NCBI GenBank assembly: GCA_002338895.1
Contig: DDJH01000082.1
Coordinates: 7,675-16,901, forward strand
DNA from: Lentisphaeria bacterium UBA1829
GTDB lineage: Bacteria > Verrucomicrobiota > Lentisphaeria > Victivallales > UBA1829
Reading direction: 5' to 3'
DNA length: 9,227 bases
The position numbers and the translations under genes were made by a program. The notes beneath the pieces were generated by a model. That model ran no database searches and was not told where the DNA came from. It worked only from the letters and a program-made list of their open reading frames with translations. The number at the start of each line of letters is the position of its first letter. The first letter of the stretch is position 1. Positions 1-5,906 of the stretch are shown here, piece after piece.

Positions 1-941
1 TTGACCCATCCCGAGTAGCCGGTGTCGGCAAACGGGGAGCGGTCGTAATCCACCGGAAGAATCCGGACCGCCGATTTGGCGCGACTCCCGGCCAGTACTC
101 CTTCCCGGTCGGTCAGACAGGCAAACAGATTCTGCGTCTGGGAGCCGTTCCGGCGCAGACCGCCCTGAAGAAAACGGCAGGTGATGAGAATTTCCCCGTC
201 CTTCAGAAAACCGGCGGTCGGACGGTGACAGCCGGGAATCGGAAAGTCGATCACCGGTCTCCAGGTTTCCCCGTTGTCGTGCGAGAGGGTCTTTTTGCAG
301 TCCCATCCGCGCCCGGAATTCTCCCGCAGGAATGCCGCCACCGTTCCATTTCCCATCGGGAGCAGTGAGACCTCGCAGAGGTCGAACTCCGGTTCCGACG
401 CCACCGTGATCCTCTCGCTCCATGAGCGGCCCCGGTCATCGGAATAATGCAGGAACTGCGCCAGGCGGCCTGTCGAGGAACGGGTGTGCGCGGAGAGAAG
501 CCACCGTCCGTCCGGCAGCTCCGTCAGCTTGTCCGGGACAATCCCTTTCAGTGGCGTCTGCACCGCTTCGCTCCAGCTTTTCCCTTCGTCGAAAGAGAAA
601 TAGAGCAGGACTTCCGCCAGATCCTGGTTGTCCTCCCTGCCTCCGAACCGGATCCGGTCCACCGAGACCGCCAGAACCCCATCCGAAAGACGGACAATGC
701 GTGCGCAGTTGTAATAGAATTTCTTTTCCGCCGTTCCCGCATCCGTCAGCGGATGCTTCGCACTCCATGTGCGTCCGCGGTCCGTCGATTCCGTCAGCAT
801 GATCCGCGTATACGACCGGTCCCGGTGGTGCGTGCACTCGGAAAATACACAGATCAGTTTTCCCGATTCCGTCCGAACCACGTCCGGCCACGCTTCATAC
901 CACTTCGGATCGTTGCTGATGCTGAATTTCTCTATCCCCAT
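1..941 (-). CDS. Sialidase/BNR-repeat family protein, partial (C-terminus outside window)
   Basis: Reading the minus strand from an ATG at 941-939 gives 313 uninterrupted codons to the window edge, so the C-terminus is missing. Four Asp boxes (S-x-D-x-G-x-[TS]-W) are visible: STDRGRTW (52-59), SFDEGKSW (116-123), SDDRGRSW (167-174) and SHDNGETW (220-227), the hallmark of six-bladed beta-propeller sialidases and related BNR proteins. Family-like strands include EAWPDVVRTESGKLICVF near the N-terminus and HRPTAGFLKDGEILITCR at 239-256. The start is supported by GGAGG at 946-950, 4 nt upstream, and a good promoter. There is no signal peptide or membrane segment, so the protein is probably cytoplasmic. 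I do not see the usual F/YRIP motif of GH33 sialidases near the N-terminus, so true sialidase activity is unproven; another propeller glycosidase is possible. It diverges from the neighbouring AraC regulator, a likely controller. Confidence 0.9.
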   Translation of the reverse strand, partial: MGIEKFSISNDPKWYEAWPDVVRTESGKLICVFSECTHHRDRSYTRIMLTESTDRGRTWSAKHPLTDAGTAEKKFYYNCARIVRLSDGVLAVSVDRIRFGGREDNQDLAEVLLYFSFDEGKSWSEAVQTPLKGIVPDKLTELPDGRWLLSAHTRSSTGRLAQFLHYSDDRGRSWSERITVASEPEFDLCEVSLLPMGNGTVAAFLRENSGRGWDCKKTLSHDNGETWRPVIDFPIPGCHRPTAGFLKDGEILITCRFLQGGLRRNGSQTQNLFACLTDREGVLAGSRAKSAVRILPVDYDRSPFADTGYSGWV

Positions 942-973
942 TTTTCCTCCTTTTCTCTCCCTCCCGAGAGAGA

Positions 974-1002
974 AGTATACCGGTCCGCCTTCAAAAAAAC
1001 AA
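974..1002 (-). promoter_or_regulatory. Sigma70-type promoter of the sialidase-like gene
   Basis: On the minus strand, -35 TTGTTT (997-1002) and -10 TATACT (974-979) are separated by exactly 17 bp. The predicted start lies near 967, giving a leader of about 26 nt before the ATG at 941. The -35 is followed by a T run, as in the SGNH hydrolase promoter at 2022-2050, which has the same TTGTTT element and the same spacing. Confidence 0.65.
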
Positions 1003-1044
1003 TGATAAAAAAATAAGAAAAATGATACTTTTTTAACAAAATGC

Positions 1045-1080
1045 TTGATTTTCCCGAAAAGAGGAATCTATTTCCCGAAA
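1045..1080 (+). promoter_or_regulatory. Putative AraC promoter with a 21-bp-spaced TTTCCCGAAA direct repeat
   Basis: Two identical 10-mers TTTCCCGAAA start at 1050 and 1071, exactly 21 bp (two helical turns) apart, the spacing used by AraC-family proteins at direct-repeat operators. They overlap a weak candidate promoter, TTGATT (1045-1050), 16 bp, TCTATT (1067-1072). A regulator bound here would cover the promoter, so autorepression is a natural guess. The promoter hexamers are only about 4/6 matches; the repeat itself is clear. Confidence 0.5.
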
Positions 1081-1094
1081 CAGGGAGAAGGCCG

Positions 1095-1955
1095 ATGATC
1101 GCCAGCCGGACAAAAATGATTCATTTCCTCCGCGAGGCAGAGGAAATCCCATTGAAAAAACTCTGGATCGGAGAACCGGAGCCGCTGCCAGAAACCCCGA
1201 TCCGGATTCATAAACAGGCAAGGATCCTTCTGCCTCTCTCCGGAAGCAAGCACCTCCTCTTCGCCTCCGGAGGAAGACACTATAATACTATTTTCACTCC
1301 CGGCGATGCGATCGTCACTCACCCGTCCGGCTGGACCTGCGAACTCTGGGACCGGGAACACCGGATGATCTCCGTGGTCTTCCGGGAAACCTGCATCCGG
1401 GTGATCTACATCGCCCACAACGGACTCCCGCCGCCGCAGAACGGACCGGATGTCTTTTTCCACACCCGCTATTCGCTGAGCCCGGAGGGAAGACAGACTC
1501 TGGCCGCCATCCTGAGCGCCAACCGCGATCATGAGGCGAGCCGCTGGAACTTCCGGGCTCTTCTTGCCATCGTCCGGGAGGCGCTCGAATCGCCCGACTC
1601 CACTCTCTCCGGACGCGAACTGCAGTGGGCCCGCGCCGAAGAAGCGCTGCAGGCCAATTTCCAGAATCCGCTCGTGCGGAAGGATCTTGCCGATCTCGCC
1701 CGGCTGCATCCCGCCTCGCTCTCCCGCCTCCTGCGCGACAGAAAAAAGCAGACCTTCCCGGAATACCGGACCGCCCTGCGGCTCGAACACGCTCTCGAAC
1801 TGCTGAAACAGCCCCAGCTCTCCATCGATGCGATCGCCGCCGAATGCGGATTCCAGTATACCAGCTATTTCATTCGCGTGTTCCGGAAACACTTCGGTCT
1901 TACGCCCGCCGTCTTCCGCAGGCAGATCGTCCGGGAAAACTCCTCTCCCGGGTGA
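1095..1955 (+). CDS. AraC-family transcriptional regulator (first copy)
   Basis: This is a 286-residue protein with an AraC N-terminal effector domain and a C-terminal double helix-turn-helix. The N-terminal half has a cupin-like stretch (PGDAIVTHPSGW, 69-80). The DNA-binding domain spans about 190-275: first HTH in LADLARLHPASLSRLLRD (198-215), second in IDAIAAECGFQYTSYFIRVFR (244-264), ending in the typical FGLTPAVFRR. I chose ATG 1095 because GGGAGAAGG (1083-1091) lies just before it; the in-frame ATG at 1041 adds 18 residues, has no Shine-Dalgarno and sits inside the putative promoter and repeat operator. The gene is divergent from the sialidase-like gene and lies 158 bp before the SGNH hydrolase gene, so both are candidate targets. 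The ligand, probably a sugar, cannot be read from the sequence. Confidence 0.93.
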   Translation: MIASRTKMIHFLREAEEIPLKKLWIGEPEPLPETPIRIHKQARILLPLSGSKHLLFASGGRHYNTIFTPGDAIVTHPSGWTCELWDREHRMISVVFRETCIRVIYIAHNGLPPPQNGPDVFFHTRYSLSPEGRQTLAAILSANRDHEASRWNFRALLAIVREALESPDSTLSGRELQWARAEEALQANFQNPLVRKDLADLARLHPASLSRLLRDRKKQTFPEYRTALRLEHALELLKQPQLSIDAIAAECGFQYTSYFIRVFRKHFGLTPAVFRRQIVRENSSPG

Positions 1956-2000
1956 CGGAATCTCTCCCGGATGGATGCCCCCCGATTCGCCAAATGTGCA

Positions 2001-2039
2001 TTCCCGCTGGAGAAACGGAACTTGTTTTTTCAGCGGGAA
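2001..2039. promoter_or_regulatory. Inverted repeat straddling the -35 of the SGNH hydrolase promoter
   Basis: TTCCCGCTG (2001-2009) and its exact complement CAGCGGGAA (2031-2039) flank a 21-nt spacer. One arm lies just upstream of the -35 and the other between -35 and -10. There is no T tract after the second arm on either strand, so an operator is more likely than a terminator for the AraC gene. The arms share TTCCCG with the direct repeats at 1050 and 1071, but here they are inverted. Confidence 0.45.
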
Positions 2040-2050
2040 ACGGATATAGT
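2022..2050 (+). promoter_or_regulatory. Sigma70-type promoter of the SGNH hydrolase gene
   Basis: TTGTTT (2022-2027) and TATAGT (2045-2050) are 17 bp apart, with a predicted start near 2057. The leader then contains a perfect 12-bp palindrome, TTGAAGCTTCAA (2065-2076), which could be an additional operator or a small hairpin, followed by an A-rich stretch and a strong ribosome binding site. Confidence 0.6.
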
Positions 2051-2113
2051 ATTCCCCAACGGTCTTGAAGCTTCAAAAAACTCGCTGCATACGAAAAAAA
2101 CAAGGAGGAAATC

Positions 2114-3187
2114 ATGGCGGCGCAGAATTGGAATCTGGATCAGATTGAACTGCATAATTTTGCCGGGGCGGAGGAGGCAGCGGAATTTCACGGGATCGCA
2201 CTTCACCGCTTCCCGAAAAATATGAGACGGATTCTCCGTGCAGACAGCCCGATCTGCGGAGAGATCCGCTTCGTGACGGATGCTCCGGAGGTCCATATTT
2301 TCCTGGGATTTCTCAATTCCACTGTGAAGCAGACCCCGATCCGGGTCTTTCAGGGAAATTTCGAACGCGAACTTCCGGCGGGATTCTCGCTCGACAACGG
2401 AAAGGTGACCGAACTGGTCCTTTCGGCAAAAACCATGCTCGACCGGATGAACTTCGAGGAAATGCACACGCAGACCGTTCTTGCCTCCATGCGGCCGGAT
2501 GCTCTGCCGAAAGGGGGATTTTCGCCCAAGGTCTGGCGCATCCAGTTCGATCAGACCCCGAGGGTCTATTTCTGCGGACTGGACACGGGGGGGTATCCCG
2601 TCCGGAAACCGCTTCCGGAGGAGAAGCCGAAATACAAGTATCTCAATCTCAGCGGATCGGTGGGGCAGTTCGGGCTGGATGTCTACAACGCAACCGCGGC
2701 GCGGAGACTCGGACTCGATCTCTGGAACTTCGCAATGGCCGGCCGGAATCTCTGGCAGAGCGAATATGCCGACTATGTCGCTTCGGTCGACTGCTTCGAT
2801 ATTGTCACGTTCATGTACGGAATGAATGTGATTCCTCATACGCCGGGTCCGGAAATCCGGAAACGGATGCGCTATATGCTGACCCGTCTCACGGAAAAAC
2901 GGCCCGAACGCCCGATCCTCGGAATCCAGACCTATCCGTGCAATCTGGACCGCCTGATCGATCCGGAGGCCGATCCCTATTATCATCCCTATCTGGAGCT
3001 CAAGGAGATCTTCCGCGAGGTGATGGACGAATTTTCCTCCCGGGCGAATGTCCATTTCATCCCCGGAGAATCCCTGATGGACGACCCCTGCGGTATCTAC
3101 TGCGACGGACTCCATCTGAGCACCTATGCGCAGGTCCTTCTCGGAATCCGCCTCGCCGAACGGATGCGCCCGTTCCTTCCGAAATAA
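2114..3187 (+). CDS. SGNH/GDSL-type hydrolase (probable carbohydrate esterase)
   Basis: This 357-residue protein has an N-terminal domain (about 1-170, likely beta-sandwich) joined to a C-terminal SGNH hydrolase domain. SGNH blocks can be followed: catalytic Ser in NLSGSVG (S182), Gly in NFAMAGRN (G210), Asn in MYGMN (N238) and the catalytic D-x-x-H in DGLHLS (D331, H334). Block I (SGS instead of GDS) is atypical but keeps the serine. The layout resembles the Lipase_GDSL_3/GxDLY group of esterases, which in polysaccharide loci remove acyl groups from sugars. GGAGG at 2104-2108, 5 nt before the ATG, supports the start. There is no signal peptide, so action in the cytoplasm on imported sugar is likely. 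Three hairpins close the transcript, so the gene is probably monocistronic. The acyl group and sugar are unknown. Confidence 0.85.
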   Translation: MAAQNWNLDQIELHNFAGAEEAAEFHGIALHRFPKNMRRILRADSPICGEIRFVTDAPEVHIFLGFLNSTVKQTPIRVFQGNFERELPAGFSLDNGKVTELVLSAKTMLDRMNFEEMHTQTVLASMRPDALPKGGFSPKVWRIQFDQTPRVYFCGLDTGGYPVRKPLPEEKPKYKYLNLSGSVGQFGLDVYNATAARRLGLDLWNFAMAGRNLWQSEYADYVASVDCFDIVTFMYGMNVIPHTPGPEIRKRMRYMLTRLTEKRPERPILGIQTYPCNLDRLIDPEADPYYHPYLELKEIFREVMDEFSSRANVHFIPGESLMDDPCGIYCDGLHLSTYAQVLLGIRLAERMRPFLPK

Positions 3188-3192
3188 GAAAC

Positions 3193-3216
3193 GAGGGAGA
3201 GTTTCCTCCCTCCTTT
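3193..3216 (+). terminator. Hairpin, first of three behind the SGNH hydrolase gene
   Basis: GAGGGAG (3193-3199) pairs perfectly with CTCCCTC (3206-3212) around a 6-nt loop and is followed by a pyrimidine-rich stretch with a short T run. It begins 6 nt after the stop codon. The U tract is weak, so this may be a partial terminator or 3'-end stabiliser. Confidence 0.45.
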
Positions 3217-3239
3217 CTGTTCAGAAGACGGAATCTTCT

Positions 3240-3272
3240 CCCCCTTTGAACCTTTTCGAAGGGGGACGTTTT
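3240..3272 (+). terminator. Intrinsic terminator, second hairpin
   Basis: CCCCCTTTGAA (3240-3250) pairs with TTCGAAGGGGG (3255-3265) as an 11-bp stem with one G-U pair and a 4-nt loop, followed by ACG and TTTT (3269-3272). It is the strongest of the three hairpins and should separate the esterase transcript from the FAD oxidoreductase gene. Confidence 0.7.
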
Positions 3273-3273
3273 C

Positions 3274-3323
3274 CCCTTCTCCGATCACCATTCCCGGAAA
3301 TGTCGGAGAAGGGATTCTTATTT
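3274..3323 (+). terminator. Third hairpin, perfect 11-bp inverted repeat
   Basis: CCCTTCTCCGA (3274-3284) is exactly complementary to TCGGAGAAGGG (3303-3313), with an 18-nt loop that contains an imperfect palindrome of its own. ATTCTTATTT follows. It is a probable back-up terminator. Confidence 0.55.
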
Positions 3324-3338
3324 GTCGGAAAATTTTAG

Positions 3339-3371
3339 AAATAGCATGATCCGACCAAAAAACAGCATGTT
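3339..3371. promoter_or_regulatory. AraC-type operator: 12-bp direct repeats 21 bp apart, upstream of the FAD gene promoter
   Basis: AAATAGCATGAT (3339-3350) and AAACAGCATGTT (3360-3371) match at 10 of 12 positions and start exactly 21 bp apart. The second copy ends 6 bp before the -35 at 3378, the geometry expected of an AraC-family activator that contacts RNA polymerase. The motif is unrelated to the TTTCCCG repeat at 1050/1071. The regulator could be either AraC protein encoded here or one elsewhere. Confidence 0.5.
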
Positions 3372-3377
3372 TCTGCA

Positions 3378-3406
3378 TTGTCAAAACCCGGACTCCACGG
3401 TATAAT
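3378..3406 (+). promoter_or_regulatory. Strong sigma70-type promoter of the FAD oxidoreductase gene
   Basis: TTGTCA (3378-3383) and the consensus TATAAT (3401-3406) are separated by 17 bp. It is the best promoter in the window. The predicted start near 3413 leaves a leader of about 35 nt before the ATG at 3448, with GGAGG at 3435-3439. Confidence 0.75.
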
Positions 3407-3447
3407 ATCCCGAGCAGTTTTCATGTTCAGAACAGGAGGAGTTCCAG

Positions 3448-4701
3448 ATGAAGCAGATGGTCAGAGAAGTTTTGGATGTCCCGGTCCGCAATGAATGCGA
3501 TATTCTCGTGGTGGGGGCCGGTCCGGCGGGAATGGGCGCGGCGATCACGGCGGCCCGCAAAGGGGCAAAGGTGACGCTGGTCGAATACGGAGGTAAACTC
3601 GGCGGAATGTGGACGCTCGGGCTTCTTTCGCCGTTCTTCGACAATCAGAAGAAGGAAGGCCTCAACGCCGAGTTCCGTGAAAAACTCATGGAACGGAAGG
3701 CGTGGGGCGGATTGTGGAACATCTCCTTCGATCCGACCGAGATGACTTTGCTGATGAACCGCTATGCCATGGAGCTCGGAATCGACGTGCTGCTCTATAC
3801 GACCGCGTGCGAACCGTGGATGGAGGGACGGAATGTCCGCGGAGTCTTTGTCCAGAACAAATCCGGACGGCAGCTGATTCTGGCCAGGGTCGTCATCGAC
3901 TGCACCGGAGACGGGGATATCGCGGCGCGCGCCGGTTCGCCGTTCGTGATCGGCCGTCCCGCCGACGGCGCGTTCCAGCCGATGACCATGATGTTCCGCA
4001 TCGGCGGCGTCCGCTCCGAATACCCCAGAGACAGCACGCTGGACTGGTACACCCTCCTCGAACACCGCGTGAAAGACCGCGAGCAGTTCGTTCGCAATGT
4101 CCCGTTCACCAACCCCGCCCTGATCAAACTCCCCCGCGACGGCGAGGCTCTGATCCAGTGGACCCATATCCGGCGGAAAAGCGGCTGCGACGGCGATGAA
4201 CTCTCCCGCGCGGCCCAGGAAGGGTTCCGGCAGGTCGAAAACGCCATGCGCTTCTTCCCCCTGATCCGCGATCTGCTCGGAGACGTATACCTGATGGAAC
4301 TTCCCGCCGTGATCGGCGTTCGCGAATCCCGGCGCATCACCGGCGAATATGTCGTTTCCGACGAGGATCTCAAAAACGGACGCCGTCAGCCCGACTCCGT
4401 CTGCAGGGAAGTTCTCGGCGTGGATATTCACGAGCCCGACTCCGAACAGCAGTCCGGCTATCCCAATCCGGGATTCGACATCCCCTTCCGTTCGCTGGTC
4501 CCGCTGAACACCGAAAATCTCCTGACCGCCGGACGCTGCATCTCCGGATCGTACATGGCCCATGCCGCCTACCGCGTCACCGGAGACTGTCTCAGAATGG
4601 GGGAGGGCGCCGGTGAAAAAGCCTGGGAAGCCATCCGCCGCGGCATTTCGGTCCGCCAGCTTGCAATGGAACCTTTCTCCGGATCCGCTGGAAGTTTTTG
4701 A
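3448..4701 (+). CDS. FAD-dependent oxidoreductase, FAD_oxidored (PF12831)-like
   Basis: This 417-residue flavoprotein has an N-terminal Rossmann fold: DILVVGAGPAGMGAA (18-32, GxGxxG at 23-28) with a likely ribose-binding Glu at 46. Other family landmarks are IDCTGDGDIAARAG (150-163), the conserved PAVIGVRESRRITGEY (286-301) and a C-terminal flavin-contact segment LLTAGRCISGSYMAHAAYRVTGD (358-380). These resemble the FAD_oxidored family, many of whose members are uncharacterised and lie beside sugar-processing genes; oxidation of a sugar or sugar-derived alcohol is an inference. There is no signal peptide. GGAGG 8 nt before the ATG supports the start, and the length fits the family. It is followed after 110 bp by a Gfo/Idh/MocA gene, so the two oxidoreductases may act in sequence on one substrate. 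No substrate can be read from the sequence. Confidence 0.9.
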   Translation: MKQMVREVLDVPVRNECDILVVGAGPAGMGAAITAARKGAKVTLVEYGGKLGGMWTLGLLSPFFDNQKKEGLNAEFREKLMERKAWGGLWNISFDPTEMTLLMNRYAMELGIDVLLYTTACEPWMEGRNVRGVFVQNKSGRQLILARVVIDCTGDGDIAARAGSPFVIGRPADGAFQPMTMMFRIGGVRSEYPRDSTLDWYTLLEHRVKDREQFVRNVPFTNPALIKLPRDGEALIQWTHIRRKSGCDGDELSRAAQEGFRQVENAMRFFPLIRDLLGDVYLMELPAVIGVRESRRITGEYVVSDEDLKNGRRQPDSVCREVLGVDIHEPDSEQQSGYPNPGFDIPFRSLVPLNTENLLTAGRCISGSYMAHAAYRVTGDCLRMGEGAGEKAWEAIRRGISVRQLAMEPFSGSAGSF

Positions 4702-4708
4702 AAAATCG

Positions 4709-4749
4709 TTTCCCGAACCTCTTGAAGAATCTCCCGCAAATGGTACATT
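4709..4749 (+). promoter_or_regulatory. Putative promoter and TTTCCCG-type operator of the Gfo/Idh gene
   Basis: TTTCCCGAAC (4709-4718) and TCTCCCGCAA (4730-4739) begin exactly 21 bp apart and resemble the identical pair at 1050/1071. They flank a weak candidate promoter: TTGAAG (4722-4727), 16 bp, TACATT (4744-4749), each about 4/6. The gene may therefore be both read through from the FAD gene and separately started. Confidence 0.4.
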
Positions 4750-4751
4750 AG

Positions 4752-4791
4752 CCGGAAAACCGCAACACCCTTTCCCCTGTTGCGGATCCGG
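4752..4791 (+). other. Leader hairpin between promoter and start of the Gfo/Idh gene
   Basis: CCGCAACA (4760-4767) and TGTTGCGG (4778-4785) form a perfect 8-bp stem with a 10-nt pyrimidine loop; flanking CCGG at 4752-4755 and 4788-4791 can extend it across an internal loop. Nine A residues (4793-4801) running into the Shine-Dalgarno follow. On the plus strand there is no U tract, so it is not an ordinary terminator; on the minus strand the T run comes before, not after, the stem. It may stabilise the leader or be a protein-binding site. Confidence 0.5.
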
Positions 4792-4811
4792 TAAAAAAAA
4801 AGGAGAATCGT

Positions 4812-5825
4812 GTGGAGATGAAAACGAAAATCGCATTGGTCGGCTGCGCCCATATTCATACACCGTCGTTTGTGAAGATGCTGACGGAACGGGCGGAACT
4901 CTTTGACGTGGTCGGAGTCTGGGATCCCGATCCGGAACGGGCGGAAGCCAACGCAAGGCTCCTGAATGCGCCGCGCTGCTCTTCCGATCAGGAGATCTGG
5001 AAGAACCCCTCCGTGGAGGCGGTCGTCATCTGTTCGGAGACGAAGCTGCATGAAGAGCTGGTGCGGAAGGCGGTGGAGGCGAAAAAACATCTGTTCGTTG
5101 AAAAACCGCTCGGCTTCGCGGCAAAGGACGCTCTGGAAATGGCCGATCAGATCGAAAAGGCCGGGCTGCTGTTCCAGACCGGATATTTCCGGCGCGGCGA
5201 TGCGATTTTCCTGTTCCTTCGCGATCAGATTCGGAACGGAGCCTTCGGAACCATCAGCCGCGTCCGGATGACCAACTGCCACTGCGGATCCCTCGGCGGA
5301 TGGTTCGATACCCAATGGCGCTGGATGGCGGATCCGTCCATTGCGGGATGCGGCGCCTTCGGCGACCTCGGAACCCATGTCCTCGACATCATGATGTGGT
5401 TCTTCGGAATGCCGGAGCGGGTCACCGCGGATATCCGCACGGTCACCGGACGGTACGGCGCACAGTGCGATGAGACCGGCGAAGCCATCCTCCAGTTCCC
5501 CGGCGGCATAATCGGAACCCTCGCCGCCGGATGGGTGGATCTGGCCGATCCCGTACCCTGTCAGATCAGCGGAACCGAAGGGTATGCCGTGGTGGTCAAC
5601 GGCGAGCTCTTCTTCCAGAGCTCCCGCGTGGAAGGTGCCGATGGAAAGACTCCATGGACAAAACTGCCGCAGGGACGGGAGCATGCGTTCATCCGTTTCC
5701 TGAACGCCCTGCGGGGAGAGAAGGAGGAGCTGGTGACCCCGCGCGAGGCGGCGGAACGGAGCGTCGTCATGGAGGCGCTCTACAAGGCCGGCAGAGAAAA
5801 AACCTGGGAGAAAACGGTCTGCTGA
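4812..5825 (+). CDS. Gfo/Idh/MocA-family NAD(P)-dependent oxidoreductase
   Basis: This 337-residue protein opens with a Rossmann strand (KIALVGCAHIH, 6-16; the glycine-rich loop is degenerate), then WDPDPERAE around the cofactor-ribose position, the diagnostic EKP (97-99) that carries the catalytic lysine, FQTGYFRR (121-128), and GAFGDLGTHVLDIM (181-194), where H189 and D185 correspond to the usual catalytic-site residues. The C-terminal half is the Gfo/Idh alpha/beta substrate domain. Family members oxidise or reduce hydroxyl groups of sugars, inositols and sugar derivatives. Start: GTG at 4812 is chosen over ATG 4818 because GGAG (4802-4805) is 6 nt away from the GTG and 12 nt from the ATG. 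It lies between the FAD oxidoreductase and the second AraC gene, probably in one expression unit. The substrate is unknown. Confidence 0.92.
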   Translation: MEMKTKIALVGCAHIHTPSFVKMLTERAELFDVVGVWDPDPERAEANARLLNAPRCSSDQEIWKNPSVEAVVICSETKLHEELVRKAVEAKKHLFVEKPLGFAAKDALEMADQIEKAGLLFQTGYFRRGDAIFLFLRDQIRNGAFGTISRVRMTNCHCGSLGGWFDTQWRWMADPSIAGCGAFGDLGTHVLDIMMWFFGMPERVTADIRTVTGRYGAQCDETGEAILQFPGGIIGTLAAGWVDLADPVPCQISGTEGYAVVVNGELFFQSSRVEGADGKTPWTKLPQGREHAFIRFLNALRGEKEELVTPREAAERSVVMEALYKAGREKTWEKTVC

Positions 5826-5829
5826 GAAC

Positions 5830-5882
5830 GGAGACTCTCCGGCGGAGAGGAGAAGAACAGGATTGTACGGCCTCTTCTCCGC
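5830..5882 (+). other. Two mutually exclusive hairpins between the Gfo/Idh and second AraC genes
   Basis: GCGGAGAGGAG (5842-5852) can pair with CTCTTCTCCGC (5872-5882) as an 11-bp stem with one G-U pair. The same segment can instead fold with the upstream CTCTCCG (5835-5841), since 5835-5849 is a near-palindrome. No U run follows, so termination is uncertain. The 81-bp gap has no clear promoter, so the regulator is probably translated from the upstream transcript, with this structure setting its share. Confidence 0.4.
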
Positions 5883-5906
5883 TGAATTTCAATTCCCGGA
5901 GAAGGT

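Noticed and set aside
436..1016. Overlapping open frames in the left 1 kb, on both strands
   Set aside because: They overlap the sialidase-like gene in other frames; only the frame starting at 941 on the minus strand shows four Asp boxes.
1041..1094. Upstream ATG at 1041 as the start of the first AraC gene
   Set aside because: There is no Shine-Dalgarno before it, and the extra 18 codons run through the candidate promoter and direct repeat; ATG 1095 has GGGAGAAGG in front.
1944..1970. Direct repeat TCTCCCGG at 1944 and 1963
   Set aside because: The spacing is 19 bp, not 21, and the first copy lies inside the end of the AraC coding sequence, so it is not counted as an operator.
2030..3115. 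A 361-codon minus-strand frame opposite the SGNH hydrolase gene
   Set aside because: It is an antisense shadow; the plus strand has catalytic motifs, a ribosome binding site and a promoter.
4793..4801. A9 run read as a minus-strand terminator U tract
   Set aside because: On the minus strand the T run precedes the hairpin instead of following it, and no minus-strand gene ends there.
3427..4956. A 509-codon open frame on the minus strand opposite the FAD oxidoreductase gene
   Set aside because: It lies antisense to a gene with clear family motifs, its translation has no recognisable domains, and high third-position GC commonly opens antisense frames here.
4569..5684. A 371-codon minus-strand frame opposite the Gfo/Idh gene
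   Set aside because: It is an antisense shadow of a well-supported gene, with no family motifs.
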